A stretch of DNA of 30,228 nt. Origin: CAYRUP01 sp964578975 (GTDB taxonomy: Bacteria > Pseudomonadota > Gammaproteobacteria > DSM-16500). Positions 1 to 8,225 of the stretch are shown one piece after another. The position numbers were made by a program, and so were the translations under genes. The stretch spans positions 1 through 30,228 of the forward strand of contig CAZOFA010000020.1 of NCBI GenBank assembly GCA_964578975.1. The letters run 5' to 3'. Positions within the stretch are counted from its first letter, which is position 1; the number at the start of each line of letters is the position of its first letter. Below the pieces are notes generated by a model. It worked only from the letters and a program-made list of their open reading frames with translations. It was not told where the DNA came from and ran no database searches.

Positions 1-655
1 TTTTCAACCACACGCCAATATCTTGAATTTCTTTCGCATTCACCGAATGCGCCATATTGTAACTGTGCCAATCGACATTGTATTGATGTTCTTTTAAAAC
101 ATGATACATCCGTTCGCCGAGTTGTTGGGGAACGATTCCATCCTCTACACCATGTCCTAAAAAAATCGGCGTATGTTGGTTTGCGCCATTGGCTGCACGT
201 ATTTTTTTTTCTGTTTCAGGTAAATAACCTGAGAGCGCAAGCACGCCAGCAAGTTTTTTTGTCATGCAGAGTGCAGTTGTTAACGCAATCAGCGCACCTT
301 GCGAGAATCCGGCTAACACTATTTTGTCGACAGCAAATCCTTTCTGTTCTTCGCGCTGCAGCAGAGCATGTACTTGTTTTACAGAATTTTCGATACCCGA
401 TTGATCGGCGTGTTGATCAATTGTCATCGAGACAATGTCATACCATGCGCGCATGACATACCCATTGTTGATCGTGACAGGCATCATCGGTGCGTGAGGA
501 AAAACAAAGCGTAGTGGTAATGTATCGTTCAAATTGAGCTCAGAGACAATCGGAACAAAATCGTGTCCATCTGCACCTAAACCGTGTAACCATATTACCG
601 CACCAACAGCTGGTTTTTTTGGATTAATTTCAATACAGGAAAGCAACTCACTCAT
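1..655 (-). CDS. Carboxylesterase / alpha-beta hydrolase, 3' end cut by window
   Basis: I translated this by hand from the minus strand: ATG at 655-653, then 218 codons with no stop before the window edge. The product starts MSELLSCIEINPKKP and carries the family marks of the phospholipase/carboxylesterase group (Abhydrolase_2, EstB/YpfH-like). These are a WLHGLGADGHDF oxyanion strand, the nucleophile elbow GFSQGA, HGVEDGIVP with the acid residue, and MAHSVNAKEI with the catalytic histidine. All three triad residues are therefore inside the window. The family is usually about 220 residues, so only a few C-terminal residues are missing. The elbow has GFSQGA where most members have GFSQGG. GAGATG a few bases before the ATG is a reasonable ribosome site. 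It is predicted to be a cytosolic hydrolase of short-chain esters or lysophospholipids; the substrate cannot be read from sequence. Confidence 0.85.
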   Translation of the reverse strand, partial: MSELLSCIEINPKKPAVGAVIWLHGLGADGHDFVPIVSELNLNDTLPLRFVFPHAPMMPVTINNGYVMRAWYDIVSMTIDQHADQSGIENSVKQVHALLQREEQKGFAVDKIVLAGFSQGALIALTTALCMTKKLAGVLALSGYLPETEKKIRAANGANQHTPIFLGHGVEDGIVPQQLGERMYHVLKEHQYNVDWHSYNMAHSVNAKEIQDIGVWLK

Positions 656-853
656 ATTTTATCATCTCTGTTTGAATGTTAAATAAAGACGTAAATGGTA
701 TGCTTTCTGGTCGATTAGTTCAATGTGCGCTTGATTCGCTTATTGAGAAATAGTACCCTTAATCCAGCATGATTGAGGTCATCCATTCACTTTTTAGGGA
801 TGAAGCGGAAATCAAACGAAATTTAGTCATTTATTAAAGAGGAAGATAAATCC

Positions 854-1294
854 ATGAAACGGTCTTTCAAATCTGCTCTCGGTGTCACACTTTTAGAAAT
901 CATGTTGGTGTTAGCAATCGCTGCGATGGTGGTCGTGATGTCGATTCGCTATTATCAATCAGCCTCGATCAATCAAAAAGTTGCGGCAACCATGAATAAT
1001 GTTACCGGTATCATCGCAGCAGCTGAAAGTATTTTTACAACAACAGGGTCAGTATCAACTATAAGTTCTACTGCTGTTGCAGCTTATTTACCTGGAAATA
1101 CGATGCCTCTGACGGGTTGGTCGACTGCAATCACCATTTCGGGCACGAGCGCTAATCAATATAAGATTACTATCAAAACTATACCAAAAGCAGCTTGTAT
1201 GCAGTTGATTAACTTAATGAAACAAAATTCAAAGTTGGTGCCGGGTACATGTTCAGCTGATCCAGGCGATTTAACCGTCGATGTCACTATATAA
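854..1294 (+). CDS. Type IVb-like (PilS-type) prepilin, orphan
   Basis: A 146-residue protein with a short basic leader (MKRSFKSALG) and a class III prepilin site. Cleavage is predicted between G10 and V11, followed by VTLLEIMLVLAIAAM, so the mature protein has Glu at +5, as pilins require for methylation and assembly. The long N-terminal helix runs to about residue 60. The C-terminal head holds two cysteines (C115, C133) placed like the disulfide of PilS-type and type IVb pilins, and TGxxxAAxxxIF plus a Gly/Thr-rich beta region also fit that family. The first mature residue is Val rather than Phe or Met. AGAGGAAG precedes the start. No pilus assembly gene lies in the window, so its machine must be elsewhere. 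It could instead be a minor pilin or pseudopilin. Confidence 0.75.
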   Translation: MKRSFKSALGVTLLEIMLVLAIAAMVVVMSIRYYQSASINQKVAATMNNVTGIIAAAESIFTTTGSVSTISSTAVAAYLPGNTMPLTGWSTAITISGTSANQYKITIKTIPKAACMQLINLMKQNSKLVPGTCSADPGDLTVDVTI

Positions 1295-1320
1295 TTTTGC
1301 ACGATAAAAAAGTTTGATCA

Positions 1321-1348
1321 AAAGGCAGTCTAAATGACTGCCTTTTTT
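1321..1348. terminator. Bidirectional hairpin terminator between pilin and sulfatase genes
   Basis: A perfect 10-bp stem (AAAGGCAGTC / GACTGCCTTT) with the 5-base loop TAAAT, followed by a T run on the plus strand and preceded by A residues that read as T on the minus strand. It lies 26 bases after the pilin stop. The minus-strand sulfatase stop codon (1332-1330) sits at the loop edge, so the left arm is intergenic while the right arm still encodes the last residues of the sulfatase. Confidence 0.8.
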
Positions 1349-3582
1349 GTAAGTGTCTTTTCAATTTCATTTCCATAAAAACGATCAAATTCAGCGAGCA
1401 ATCGTTTCAAGGGAGCTTGTTTAGCAAAAGCAGAATTCAATCCAATCGTCCAGCGCATAGTTTTTATATTAACTAAAACAAAATAGGCGGGAATCGTAAA
1501 AGTTTGTAAAACTAATTGATGATTTTTTCCTGCAACTAATTTTTGGGCTTGCGCTTCGGGGTAACGCGCTAATAACCAATCTCCCCATAATAATGCTCTT
1601 TGTTTATGAGCGACATTGGCGTTCTCAATAGACGGAAGTACGGTCAGTAGAGCGGTGCTCGGATTAATTTGATAGCCACTAATACTTTGTTGAATGACTT
1701 TACCCACATCGATTTTACTTTTTTGAATTTCAACTAATGAGTAACCTGATTCGAGAAATAACGGGCGTGCAACAGGTGACGAAGCATTTAAGGAAAAAAG
1801 TTCATTCTTTAAAGAGATGCCATCGATGTGCGTGAGTGGGGCAAGATTTAAATAATCCAAAACGGTGGGTGCAATATCCAATAATGAGCTTCGCACGTAA
1901 ACGTGATGTGCAACACTGGCTGCGTTAAACGCAAGTAAGACATGATATTGTTTTAAACTCAACACATCGGTCCCTTGACCATAAGAAGTATCTAGGCGCG
2001 AAGTAGAAATATTGGGATGATTTTTCTCACTGATATTAACGCGCGGAATCCAGCGCAATTTTTCGTGATCACCCTGGTAATATTTTTGTGCGGTGACGCG
2101 ATCGCCTAACAATCCTAATCCTGTCCCGTGATCAGATAATAAAACCAGTAAACTATGATCTAGTAAGCCTTTTGTTTTTAGCAGTGAGAGAAACTGACCA
2201 AGTTGTTTATCCACTGCTTCAACACTACTTTGATAACGTTCAGCAAACGTATAATCTTCGTGTTGTTGGTCATGTGCCCAGGTGTAAGGCCAATGCGAGA
2301 CGCAAAAGTGAATCGATAAAAAAAGTGGTTTTTGCGGAAGTTTCACTAATCCCGATTGAACTAATTTTAAAAAATTATCGGGTTCATAAGTGATGGCTGC
2401 TGCACGGTTGGCATAATTGTAAGGAAATAACCATTGCCCAATACGCAGATTAATCAATAAATTTGTTAAGGGAAAATCACTGAGACCACCCAAAATAAAA
2501 TCATCAATGCCCATGCGTGGGCCAATCAATTTGTCAAAACCAAATTCATGCGTCATGTTACTAAAACGTTTTTCGTCTGTTGCATAAATCGTTTCATATC
2601 CAGCACGTTGCAAACGTTTCGCAAGCGTCTCATTTTTCAGAATAGGTTTTTGCTCAGAAAGATTATTACGCGCACCACTTTGTTTTGGATATTTTGCAGT
2701 TAAAATGCTGACCCACGCAGGAAAAGTTCGTGCCAACGGCGTGTAAGCATCGGTAAATACCACAGCGTTTTGTAAAAAACGATCGATATTGGGGGTGCGG
2801 ATGTTTGCATTGCCAAAGTAATGAATGAAATCGGGTCGCAATGAATCAAGACCAATCAAAATGATATTGGGTTGGCTAAAATCTTTTTTGGTTAAAACAG
2901 GGGAGGTGATCCAGTTATCATAAATATGCAGTAACGTTGAAAGTGAAACAAGCGCGATAAAAAGACTCGCTATTAGACGATATTTTTTGTAAAAAAACGC
3001 ATAAATGACTGCAAGAAATGTAGCTAAGCTTAAAACGCTACAAGAAAATACCATCAGAAAATAATTTGTTTTTTCAGATAATGTAATTGTTTGGCGCACG
3101 AATCCCGCAAAAAAAGAATCTTGAAAAAAATAATTGTTTAACGTGAAAATTGCAATCCAACTTATAGCCCAAAAAAATAAACCTAATAGATAAATATTAA
3201 ATCGCGAAATCTTAAAAAGCGCACCACAGGCTGTTGCTATAAACCAAGTCCACGTCACTAGTAATGCATAAGCAATCAGTTGGACGAGTAAGAAACTGAA
3301 AATTGGAAGTAAAATCGCAGCATGAAAAAATTGCGTGCTGAGCGAGCTTTTGACAACGGAATCAAACAAATCGGAGACATGATAATGAATCACAAAAAAT
3401 GAAACTTGTGACGCGAGACAAAGGAGTGTCAGCATAATCAGCATATTGTGCAAGCGAGCATGCGTACGTCGTCCGGTGTGTTTTTCGGCAAGAGCAACAG
3501 GTGCTGGATCCCGCGGACAAGCCGCGGGACGACGTGTTGAAGTACAGAAAAGTTTTCTATAGATTATATAAATTCGTTTCAT
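1330..3582 (-). CDS. Membrane-anchored sulfatase-fold enzyme (LtaS/phosphoglycerol or phosphoethanolamine transferase-like)
   Basis: Numbering is from the GTG at 3600. About five or six membrane helices lie between residues 53 and 228, followed by an alkaline-phosphatase/sulfatase catalytic domain. Visible metal and active-site motifs are NIILIGLDSLRPD (D252), TPNIDRF, TPLARTFPAW with T292 as probable nucleophile in place of sulfatase Cys/Ser, and LLSDHGTGLG (D490, H491). A threonine nucleophile plus N-terminal helices is the arrangement of LtaS- and EptA-type transferases, so it probably modifies lipid or surface glycans outside the inner membrane; the substrate is unknown. The start is unsure. 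GTG 3600 and ATG 3582 both lie within the 3' end of the upstream Clp-like gene and neither has a good ribosome site, while ATG 3444 would begin right at helix 1. I chose 3582 because the residues before M53 are basic, as expected for the cytoplasmic side. Residues 24-31 are encoded by a palindrome (3509-3529). Confidence 0.8.
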   Translation of the reverse strand: MKRIYIIYRKLFCTSTRRPAACPRDPAPVALAEKHTGRRTHARLHNMLIMLTLLCLASQVSFFVIHYHVSDLFDSVVKSSLSTQFFHAAILLPIFSFLLVQLIAYALLVTWTWFIATACGALFKISRFNIYLLGLFFWAISWIAIFTLNNYFFQDSFFAGFVRQTITLSEKTNYFLMVFSCSVLSLATFLAVIYAFFYKKYRLIASLFIALVSLSTLLHIYDNWITSPVLTKKDFSQPNIILIGLDSLRPDFIHYFGNANIRTPNIDRFLQNAVVFTDAYTPLARTFPAWVSILTAKYPKQSGARNNLSEQKPILKNETLAKRLQRAGYETIYATDEKRFSNMTHEFGFDKLIGPRMGIDDFILGGLSDFPLTNLLINLRIGQWLFPYNYANRAAAITYEPDNFLKLVQSGLVKLPQKPLFLSIHFCVSHWPYTWAHDQQHEDYTFAERYQSSVEAVDKQLGQFLSLLKTKGLLDHSLLVLLSDHGTGLGLLGDRVTAQKYYQGDHEKLRWIPRVNISEKNHPNISTSRLDTSYGQGTDVLSLKQYHVLLAFNAASVAHHVYVRSSLLDIAPTVLDYLNLAPLTHIDGISLKNELFSLNASSPVARPLFLESGYSLVEIQKSKIDVGKVIQQSISGYQINPSTALLTVLPSIENANVAHKQRALLWGDWLLARYPEAQAQKLVAGKNHQLVLQTFTIPAYFVLVNIKTMRWTIGLNSAFAKQAPLKRLLAEFDRFYGNEIEKTLTKKAVI
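3509..3529. repeat. GC-rich palindromic element within the sulfatase N-terminal region
   Basis: An 8-bp perfect stem TCCCGCGG / CCGCGGGA with loop ACAAG, flanked by GTGCTGGA and CGACGTG. This GGATCCCGCGG...CCGCGGGA style of palindrome is one I know as a dispersed repeat in Rickettsiales and other intracellular bacteria. It is much more GC-rich than the surrounding DNA. It lies either in the 112-base spacer between the two genes or, if the longer start is used, inside the sulfatase coding sequence, encoding RPAACPRD. Confidence 0.65.
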
Positions 3583-5392
3583 TTGATGTAATAAATTCAC
3601 AACGTAATAATTGTCCGTCTTCGTTTAATTGGATCTGCAAACGTTTCGATCGGTTTTTATCTTCCGCATGCAATAAAATTTCATGCGCCACGCAAGAAAA
3701 AAGATGTTGATTAAGTAAATTATCTAATGATTTGGTGCTGGGTTTACGCCAAAAAGCTTCATGAGCCAGAAATTTAATGATTTCAGGCGCAAAACTTAAT
3801 TCAATAGCAAAATTGTTTTGTAAACGCTGGATCAGCATTTTTAATTTTAAACGGATAATTTTTTCAAATGCAGCATAATCTAAACTCATAAAAGGTATTG
3901 CATGCACTTTTCGTAAAAAATTTTCTGCAAAACAGGGAGTTAATTTCGGCAATAGTTCATCGCAAATTTCCTGAGCGGATAAATTTGTGGGATACAATGT
4001 TGGATTTTCTGACACATGTTGATTCAAGACGAGCTGCATTAAGTCAACGGGTTTAGATGTTTCAGGCCGTGGTTCGGATGTGGTTAATTGACAAAGATAA
4101 TCCGCTGCAAAACGCGTCGTCATGATGATAATCGTATGACGAAAATCACATTTATTTCCCTGCGCATCAAAAACATAACCCTGATGCAAAATATCATCGA
4201 AAAGCTGGAGTGTATTTTTGGGTATTTCGTCCACATGTTCAATCAATATGACAGCATAAGGAATGTTGTTCACCGCAGATAAAAGTGTCGGTTGATAATT
4301 TTCAGTGTCATGCGCATAGATTTTAATTTCATTCAGCGAGTTATATTGCGTTTGATTTAAATTAACATGCAACAAAGCGTGTTTGTGCCCAAATAAATGT
4401 TCTGCAATCGCATAGGCCGTGGCTTTTTTCCCTGTATCGGTTGGACCAACAAATAAAAAACTGCAGAGCGGCCCACTGTGCGCCGGTAAATTAATGCAAG
4501 CATTTTGTAATACATGAGCAATAAAATTAATTGCACCATCTTGGCCAAAAATATTTTTTTGTAGTGTTTCAATAAATTTTTGCACTTGAAATTTATTATG
4601 TTGCAAATGCGCTAATGGAATTTGGGTCCAGTTTGCAATGACTTGTGTGAGCAAATGTGAGCTCACCACAGGTTTATGCGCGCTATTGTCATCGTGTGAA
4701 ATTGTGCTCGCGCGCGCCGCGGCGCTGTCTAATAATTCTATGGTTTTATTAAATGCAGAATATCCAGGAAGATAATGTGCCGCAAGCGTATGCGCGCTTG
4801 CAATTGCTTCATCTGAAATAATCACTTGATGAAAATCTTCAAGTTGCGCGCGATGCGATTTTAATAATGCCAATATTTCAGTTGTGTTGGGATAAACGAA
4901 TTGCGCGATAGAAAAATTATCAGTGACATCTTTGCTCGTAGACTGGGTGAAAATCAGGAGGCGCCAAGCATCATCTGCCAATCTTTTTTTAAGGGATGCG
5001 CGCAACATTGAATTGAATGGAGATTGACTGAAGCTCAAGATGACACGTTTCTTTTTTAAGCGTAATTCTTCATCCAGCGCACAAAAATCATTTTCAATTT
5101 GTTGTTCAGAGAGCGGGTTCTGCTCGAGATGAGTGAGATCAAAATAAATAAAATAACAATTTCTTAATGTTTTTGGCACGTGGGTGGTTGTTAAGTCATG
5201 TGCAAGTGTTTCTAACAACGCGACAGAAATTTTTTCGCTGTACGAAGTGATGAGTGCGAGATGATGACGCTCAACCCGACTTAATGTGTCGAGAATAAAA
5301 GAAATTTGGGGGTGATCTTTGAGTGGAAAAACCAGCGTTTTCTTTTCTAAAAGGTCATGGCCAAACTGGGCAAAAATAGACGAATTTGTCAT
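3557..5392 (-). CDS. Degenerate Clp/Hsp100-like AAA+ protein, predicted ATPase-inactive
   Basis: 611 residues following the two-module ClpA/ClpB order without the usual N-domain. Residues about 24-66 match the start of module 1, but the Walker A position reads TSYSEKIS (49-56) and the Walker B position reads VILSFSQS (117-124). The module 1 small domain is clear at 192-229 (DEAIASAHTLAAHYLPGY, LLDSAAARAS). A linker NWTQIPLAHL resembles the WTGIPV segment of ClpB. Module 2 starts at IFGQDGAI; Walker A is GPTDTGKK (316-323), where the final Thr/Ser is Lys; Walker B is VILIEHVDE (381-389), where the expected Asp-Glu pair is Glu-His. The aromatic pore loop (GYVGY) is missing and the arginine-finger region reads FLRKVH. 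I infer a pseudo-ATPase with a scaffold or adaptor role. The gene ends inside the start region of the sulfatase gene, so the two are probably co-transcribed. Confidence 0.8.
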   Translation of the reverse strand: MTNSSIFAQFGHDLLEKKTLVFPLKDHPQISFILDTLSRVERHHLALITSYSEKISVALLETLAHDLTTTHVPKTLRNCYFIYFDLTHLEQNPLSEQQIENDFCALDEELRLKKKRVILSFSQSPFNSMLRASLKKRLADDAWRLLIFTQSTSKDVTDNFSIAQFVYPNTTEILALLKSHRAQLEDFHQVIISDEAIASAHTLAAHYLPGYSAFNKTIELLDSAAARASTISHDDNSAHKPVVSSHLLTQVIANWTQIPLAHLQHNKFQVQKFIETLQKNIFGQDGAINFIAHVLQNACINLPAHSGPLCSFLFVGPTDTGKKATAYAIAEHLFGHKHALLHVNLNQTQYNSLNEIKIYAHDTENYQPTLLSAVNNIPYAVILIEHVDEIPKNTLQLFDDILHQGYVFDAQGNKCDFRHTIIIMTTRFAADYLCQLTTSEPRPETSKPVDLMQLVLNQHVSENPTLYPTNLSAQEICDELLPKLTPCFAENFLRKVHAIPFMSLDYAAFEKIIRLKLKMLIQRLQNNFAIELSFAPEIIKFLAHEAFWRKPSTKSLDNLLNQHLFSCVAHEILLHAEDKNRSKRLQIQLNEDGQLLRCEFITSNETNLYNL

Positions 5393-5465
5393 GATTTACT
5401 ATCCGCGCTTAGTTGAAAGTACCCTAATGAAAATTAGAATAACACAAAGTGAGTCCAATCGTGAA

Positions 5466-5593
5466 CGTGAACGTTTGCGTCTTTTCTGTCATTCCCGCGC
5501 AGGCGGGAATCTATTCTGAAAATGGCACAGGTGCTTATTTTTAGATGGATTCCCGCCTGCGCGGGAATGACAGAAAAGACGCAAACGTTCACG
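5466..5593. repeat. Perfect 46-bp inverted repeat, MITE/REP-like element
   Basis: The arms 5466-5511 and 5548-5593 are exact reverse complements by my reading, separated by 36 bases. Each arm holds its own small palindrome (ATTCCCGC...GCGGGAAT). The core, from GTCATTCCCGC to GCGGGAATGAC including the spacer start TATTCTGAAAATGGCA, recurs at 18741-18824. The outer 20 or so bases of each arm (CGTGAACGTTTGCGTCTTTT) are not shared with that copy. The element starts 2 bases beyond the ahcY stop codon and lies between two minus-strand genes, so in RNA it would form a very strong stem that could end or process the ahcY transcript. Confidence 0.9.
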
Positions 5594-5595
5594 AT

Positions 5596-6909
5596 TTAAT
5601 ACCGATACAGATCGTCTTTATAAGGCCCATTCACCGAGATATTCAAATATTTTGCCTGCTCATCGGTCAATTGCGTCAATTTGACCCCGAGTTTTTGCAG
5701 GTGTAAGCGCGCAACCATTTCATCCAAATGTTTAGGCAATACAAAAACGCCAATCGAATATTTATCATTGTGTAGCCACAATTCTAATTGCGCGAGCACT
5801 TGATTGGTAAATGAAGTGGACATCACAAAACTGGCATGTCCTGTCGCACAGCCAAGGTTCACTAATCGACCTTGAGCTAAAATAATTAAACGATTACCAT
5901 TCGGCAACAACACATGATCGACTTGAGGTTTGATATTTTCCCAGGTGTATTTGCGCAGCGCTGCAATATCAATTTCAGAATCAAAATGCCCAATATTACA
6001 AACGATGGTTTGATTTTGCATTTTTAACATGTGTTCATGCGTGATGACATTCACATTACCTGTCGCGGTCACAAAAATATTTGCCTGGTGGGCGACATCA
6101 TCCATGGTCACCACACGGTAACCTTCCATCGCTGCTTGTAACGCACAAATCGGATCAATTTCCGTGATCCATACCGTCGCACCCAATGCGCGTAATGATT
6201 GCGCACAGCCTTTACCCACATCACCATAACCACAAATCACCGCAATTTTCCCGGCAATCATCACATCGGTTGCACGTTTGATACCGTCCACCAACGATTC
6301 ACGACAACCATATAAATTATCAAATTTGGATTTGGTGACAGAATCATTCACATTGATTGCAGGAACTTTTAATTTACCTTCTTTATGCATTTCATAGAGA
6401 CGATGCACGCCAGTGGTGGTTTCTTCTGAAAGACCTTTTACGTTTTTTAACAGTTCAGGATATTTTTCATGTAACAATACTGTTAAATCGCCACCGTCAT
6501 CCAACACTAAGTTAGGATGCCAACCATCGGGCCCGGTGATAGTTTGCTCGACACACCAGTTATATTCTTCTTCCGTTTCACCTTTCCACGCAAACACCGG
6601 AATGCCTTTTTTTGCCATCGCAGCGGCTGCATGATCTTGCGTAGAATAAATATTACAAGAAGACCAGCGCACTTCAGCGCCGAGTGCAATGAGTGTTTCA
6701 ATTAACACAGCGGTTTGCACGGTCATATGCAAACAACCAGCAATGCGCGCACCTTTCAGCGGTTTTTTTCCTTTATACGCTTCACGCAGCGACATCAAAC
6801 CAGGCATTTCTGTTTCGGCAATATTGATTTCTTTGCGACCCCATTCAGCTAACTTGATATCAGCAATTTTGTAATCGACTTTGAGTGTTGTGACTGTATT
6901 TGTTTGCAT
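5596..6909 (-). CDS. ahcY: S-adenosylhomocysteine hydrolase
   Basis: Hydrolyses S-adenosylhomocysteine to adenosine and homocysteine in the cytosol, closing the methyl cycle. The open frame extends 88 codons further upstream, but that part antisenses metK. The start is the ATG at 6909-6907, preceded by AGGAG (complement of 6915-6919), giving MQTNTVTTLKVDYKIADIKL and 437 residues, normal for bacterial AHCY. Recognisable segments are WSSCNIYSTQDHAAAA, the catalytic stretch around PAINVNDSVTKSKFDNLYGC, the NAD-binding loop GYGDVGKGCAQSLR, CNIGHFDSEID, GRLVNLGCATGHASFVMS, and the C-terminal KLTQLTDEQAKYLNISVNGPYK (split here only by my reading) ending in Tyr-Arg-Tyr. The terminal K-x-x-x-Y-R-Y provides the Lys/Tyr that reach NAD in the neighbouring subunit. 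It lies 16 bases downstream of metK on the same strand, so metK-ahcY is probably one transcript. Confidence 0.97.
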   Translation of the reverse strand: MQTNTVTTLKVDYKIADIKLAEWGRKEINIAETEMPGLMSLREAYKGKKPLKGARIAGCLHMTVQTAVLIETLIALGAEVRWSSCNIYSTQDHAAAAMAKKGIPVFAWKGETEEEYNWCVEQTITGPDGWHPNLVLDDGGDLTVLLHEKYPELLKNVKGLSEETTTGVHRLYEMHKEGKLKVPAINVNDSVTKSKFDNLYGCRESLVDGIKRATDVMIAGKIAVICGYGDVGKGCAQSLRALGATVWITEIDPICALQAAMEGYRVVTMDDVAHQANIFVTATGNVNVITHEHMLKMQNQTIVCNIGHFDSEIDIAALRKYTWENIKPQVDHVLLPNGNRLIILAQGRLVNLGCATGHASFVMSTSFTNQVLAQLELWLHNDKYSIGVFVLPKHLDEMVARLHLQKLGVKLTQLTDEQAKYLNISVNGPYKDDLYRY

Positions 6910-6925
6910 AACGACTCCTAAATAT

Positions 6926-8086
6926 TTAAAGCTTTGCAGCTTTACGTAAAATATCGGCTTTATCAGTTTTTTCCCAACTGACATTAAGATCTTCACGACC
7001 AAAGTGTCCATAGGCCGCGGTGGGACGATAAATGGGATGGAGCAAATCAAGCATTTTGATAATGCCATAGGGACGCAAATCGAAATGTTCGCGCACCAAT
7101 GAAATAATATTTTTTTCAGGGATTTTTGCGGTGCCAAAGGTATCAATTGAAATGGAAATCGGATTTGCAACACCTATCGCATAAGAAATTTGAATTTCAC
7201 AACGATCAGCAATGCCTGCCGCCACAATATTTTTTGCTACATAACGACAAGCGTATGCAGCAGAGCGATCCACTTTTGACGGATCTTTTCCTGAGAAACA
7301 ACCACCGCCATGACGTGCCATGCCGCCATAAGTATCGACAATAATTTTTCGTCCCGTCAATCCACAATCACCTAACGGACCACCAATGACAAAACGACCT
7401 GTTGGATTCACGAAAAATTTTGTGTCTTTCGTGATCCATTCTTCCGGTAGGATGGGGCGAATCACTTCTGCAATAATGGCTTCAACCAACATATCATGAT
7501 GAATATCCGGCGCATGTTGCGTGGAAAGCACAACCGTATCAATGCCAACCGGTTTTGCGTCGACATAGCGGAAAGTGACTTGGCTTTTTGCATCCGGGCG
7601 TAACCACGGTAAATTTTTTTCTTTGCGTAATTTTGCCTGACGTTTGACGAGCTCATGCGCATAATAAATGGGAGCCGGCATCAGCGCTTCGGTTTCATTG
7701 GTTGCATAACCAAACATTAATCCTTGATCTCCGGCACCTTGATCTTCTGCATGACGACGATCAACACCTTGCGCAATATCAGGCGATTGTTTGCCAATGG
7801 CGGACATCACTGCGCAAGATTCCCAATCAAAGCCCATTTGGGAACTGTTATAACCAATATCACGCACCACATGACGCACAATGTGTTCGATATCAACCCA
7901 TGCAGATGTAGAAATTTCACCACCCACTAATACCATGCCTGTTTTCACAAACACTTCGCAGGCAACGCGCGCATTGATATCTTGTTCGAGGATTGCGTCC
8001 AGCACCGCATCAGAAATCTGATCGGCGATTTTGTCAGGATGCCCTTCGGAAACGGATTCTGAGGTAAAAAGAAATTCTCTTTGCAT
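6926..8086 (-). CDS. metK: S-adenosylmethionine synthetase
   Basis: Makes S-adenosylmethionine from ATP and methionine. 386 residues against 384 in E. coli, from MQREFLFTSESVSEGHPDKI. Motifs seen are GHPDKIADQISDAVLDAIL (ATP/methionine site), the signature GAGDQGLMFGYATNET, the P-loop-like GGGCFSGKDPSKVDRSAAY, and the conserved DLRPYGIIKMLDL near the C-terminus. No strong Shine-Dalgarno is visible before the ATG. It diverges from tkt across a 139-base spacer. That spacer is too short for the common SAM riboswitch classes and I see no switch-like fold, so regulation here is probably by promoter only. With ahcY downstream it supplies and recycles the methyl donor. Confidence 0.97.
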   Translation of the reverse strand: MQREFLFTSESVSEGHPDKIADQISDAVLDAILEQDINARVACEVFVKTGMVLVGGEISTSAWVDIEHIVRHVVRDIGYNSSQMGFDWESCAVMSAIGKQSPDIAQGVDRRHAEDQGAGDQGLMFGYATNETEALMPAPIYYAHELVKRQAKLRKEKNLPWLRPDAKSQVTFRYVDAKPVGIDTVVLSTQHAPDIHHDMLVEAIIAEVIRPILPEEWITKDTKFFVNPTGRFVIGGPLGDCGLTGRKIIVDTYGGMARHGGGCFSGKDPSKVDRSAAYACRYVAKNIVAAGIADRCEIQISYAIGVANPISISIDTFGTAKIPEKNIISLVREHFDLRPYGIIKMLDLLHPIYRPTAAYGHFGREDLNVSWEKTDKADILRKAAKL

Positions 8087-8225
8087 AATTATTCATATTT
8101 TTGATTAATTTATAAAAGTGGTGGGAATGATACTCTTTTTAACAAGAATATTCACGATATTTTTAGGTGCTAGCTAATTGAATTTCGGGTAATATTCACT
8201 CATTTTTCGAGTGTAGCAGGAGTAA

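Noticed and set aside
5466..5593. CRISPR-like repeats
   Set aside because: The units are inverted, not direct, there is no regular spacer series, and no cas gene is present.
6910..7173. The ahcY open frame extends 88 codons upstream of MQTNT
   Set aside because: This part lies on metK in another frame, has no family resemblance, and a good AGGAG precedes the ATG at 6909.
8087..8225. Possible SAM riboswitch in the metK-tkt spacer
   Set aside because: The metK leader is at most 139 bases, shared with a divergent gene, and shows no nested stems, pseudoknot or terminator of a known SAM class.
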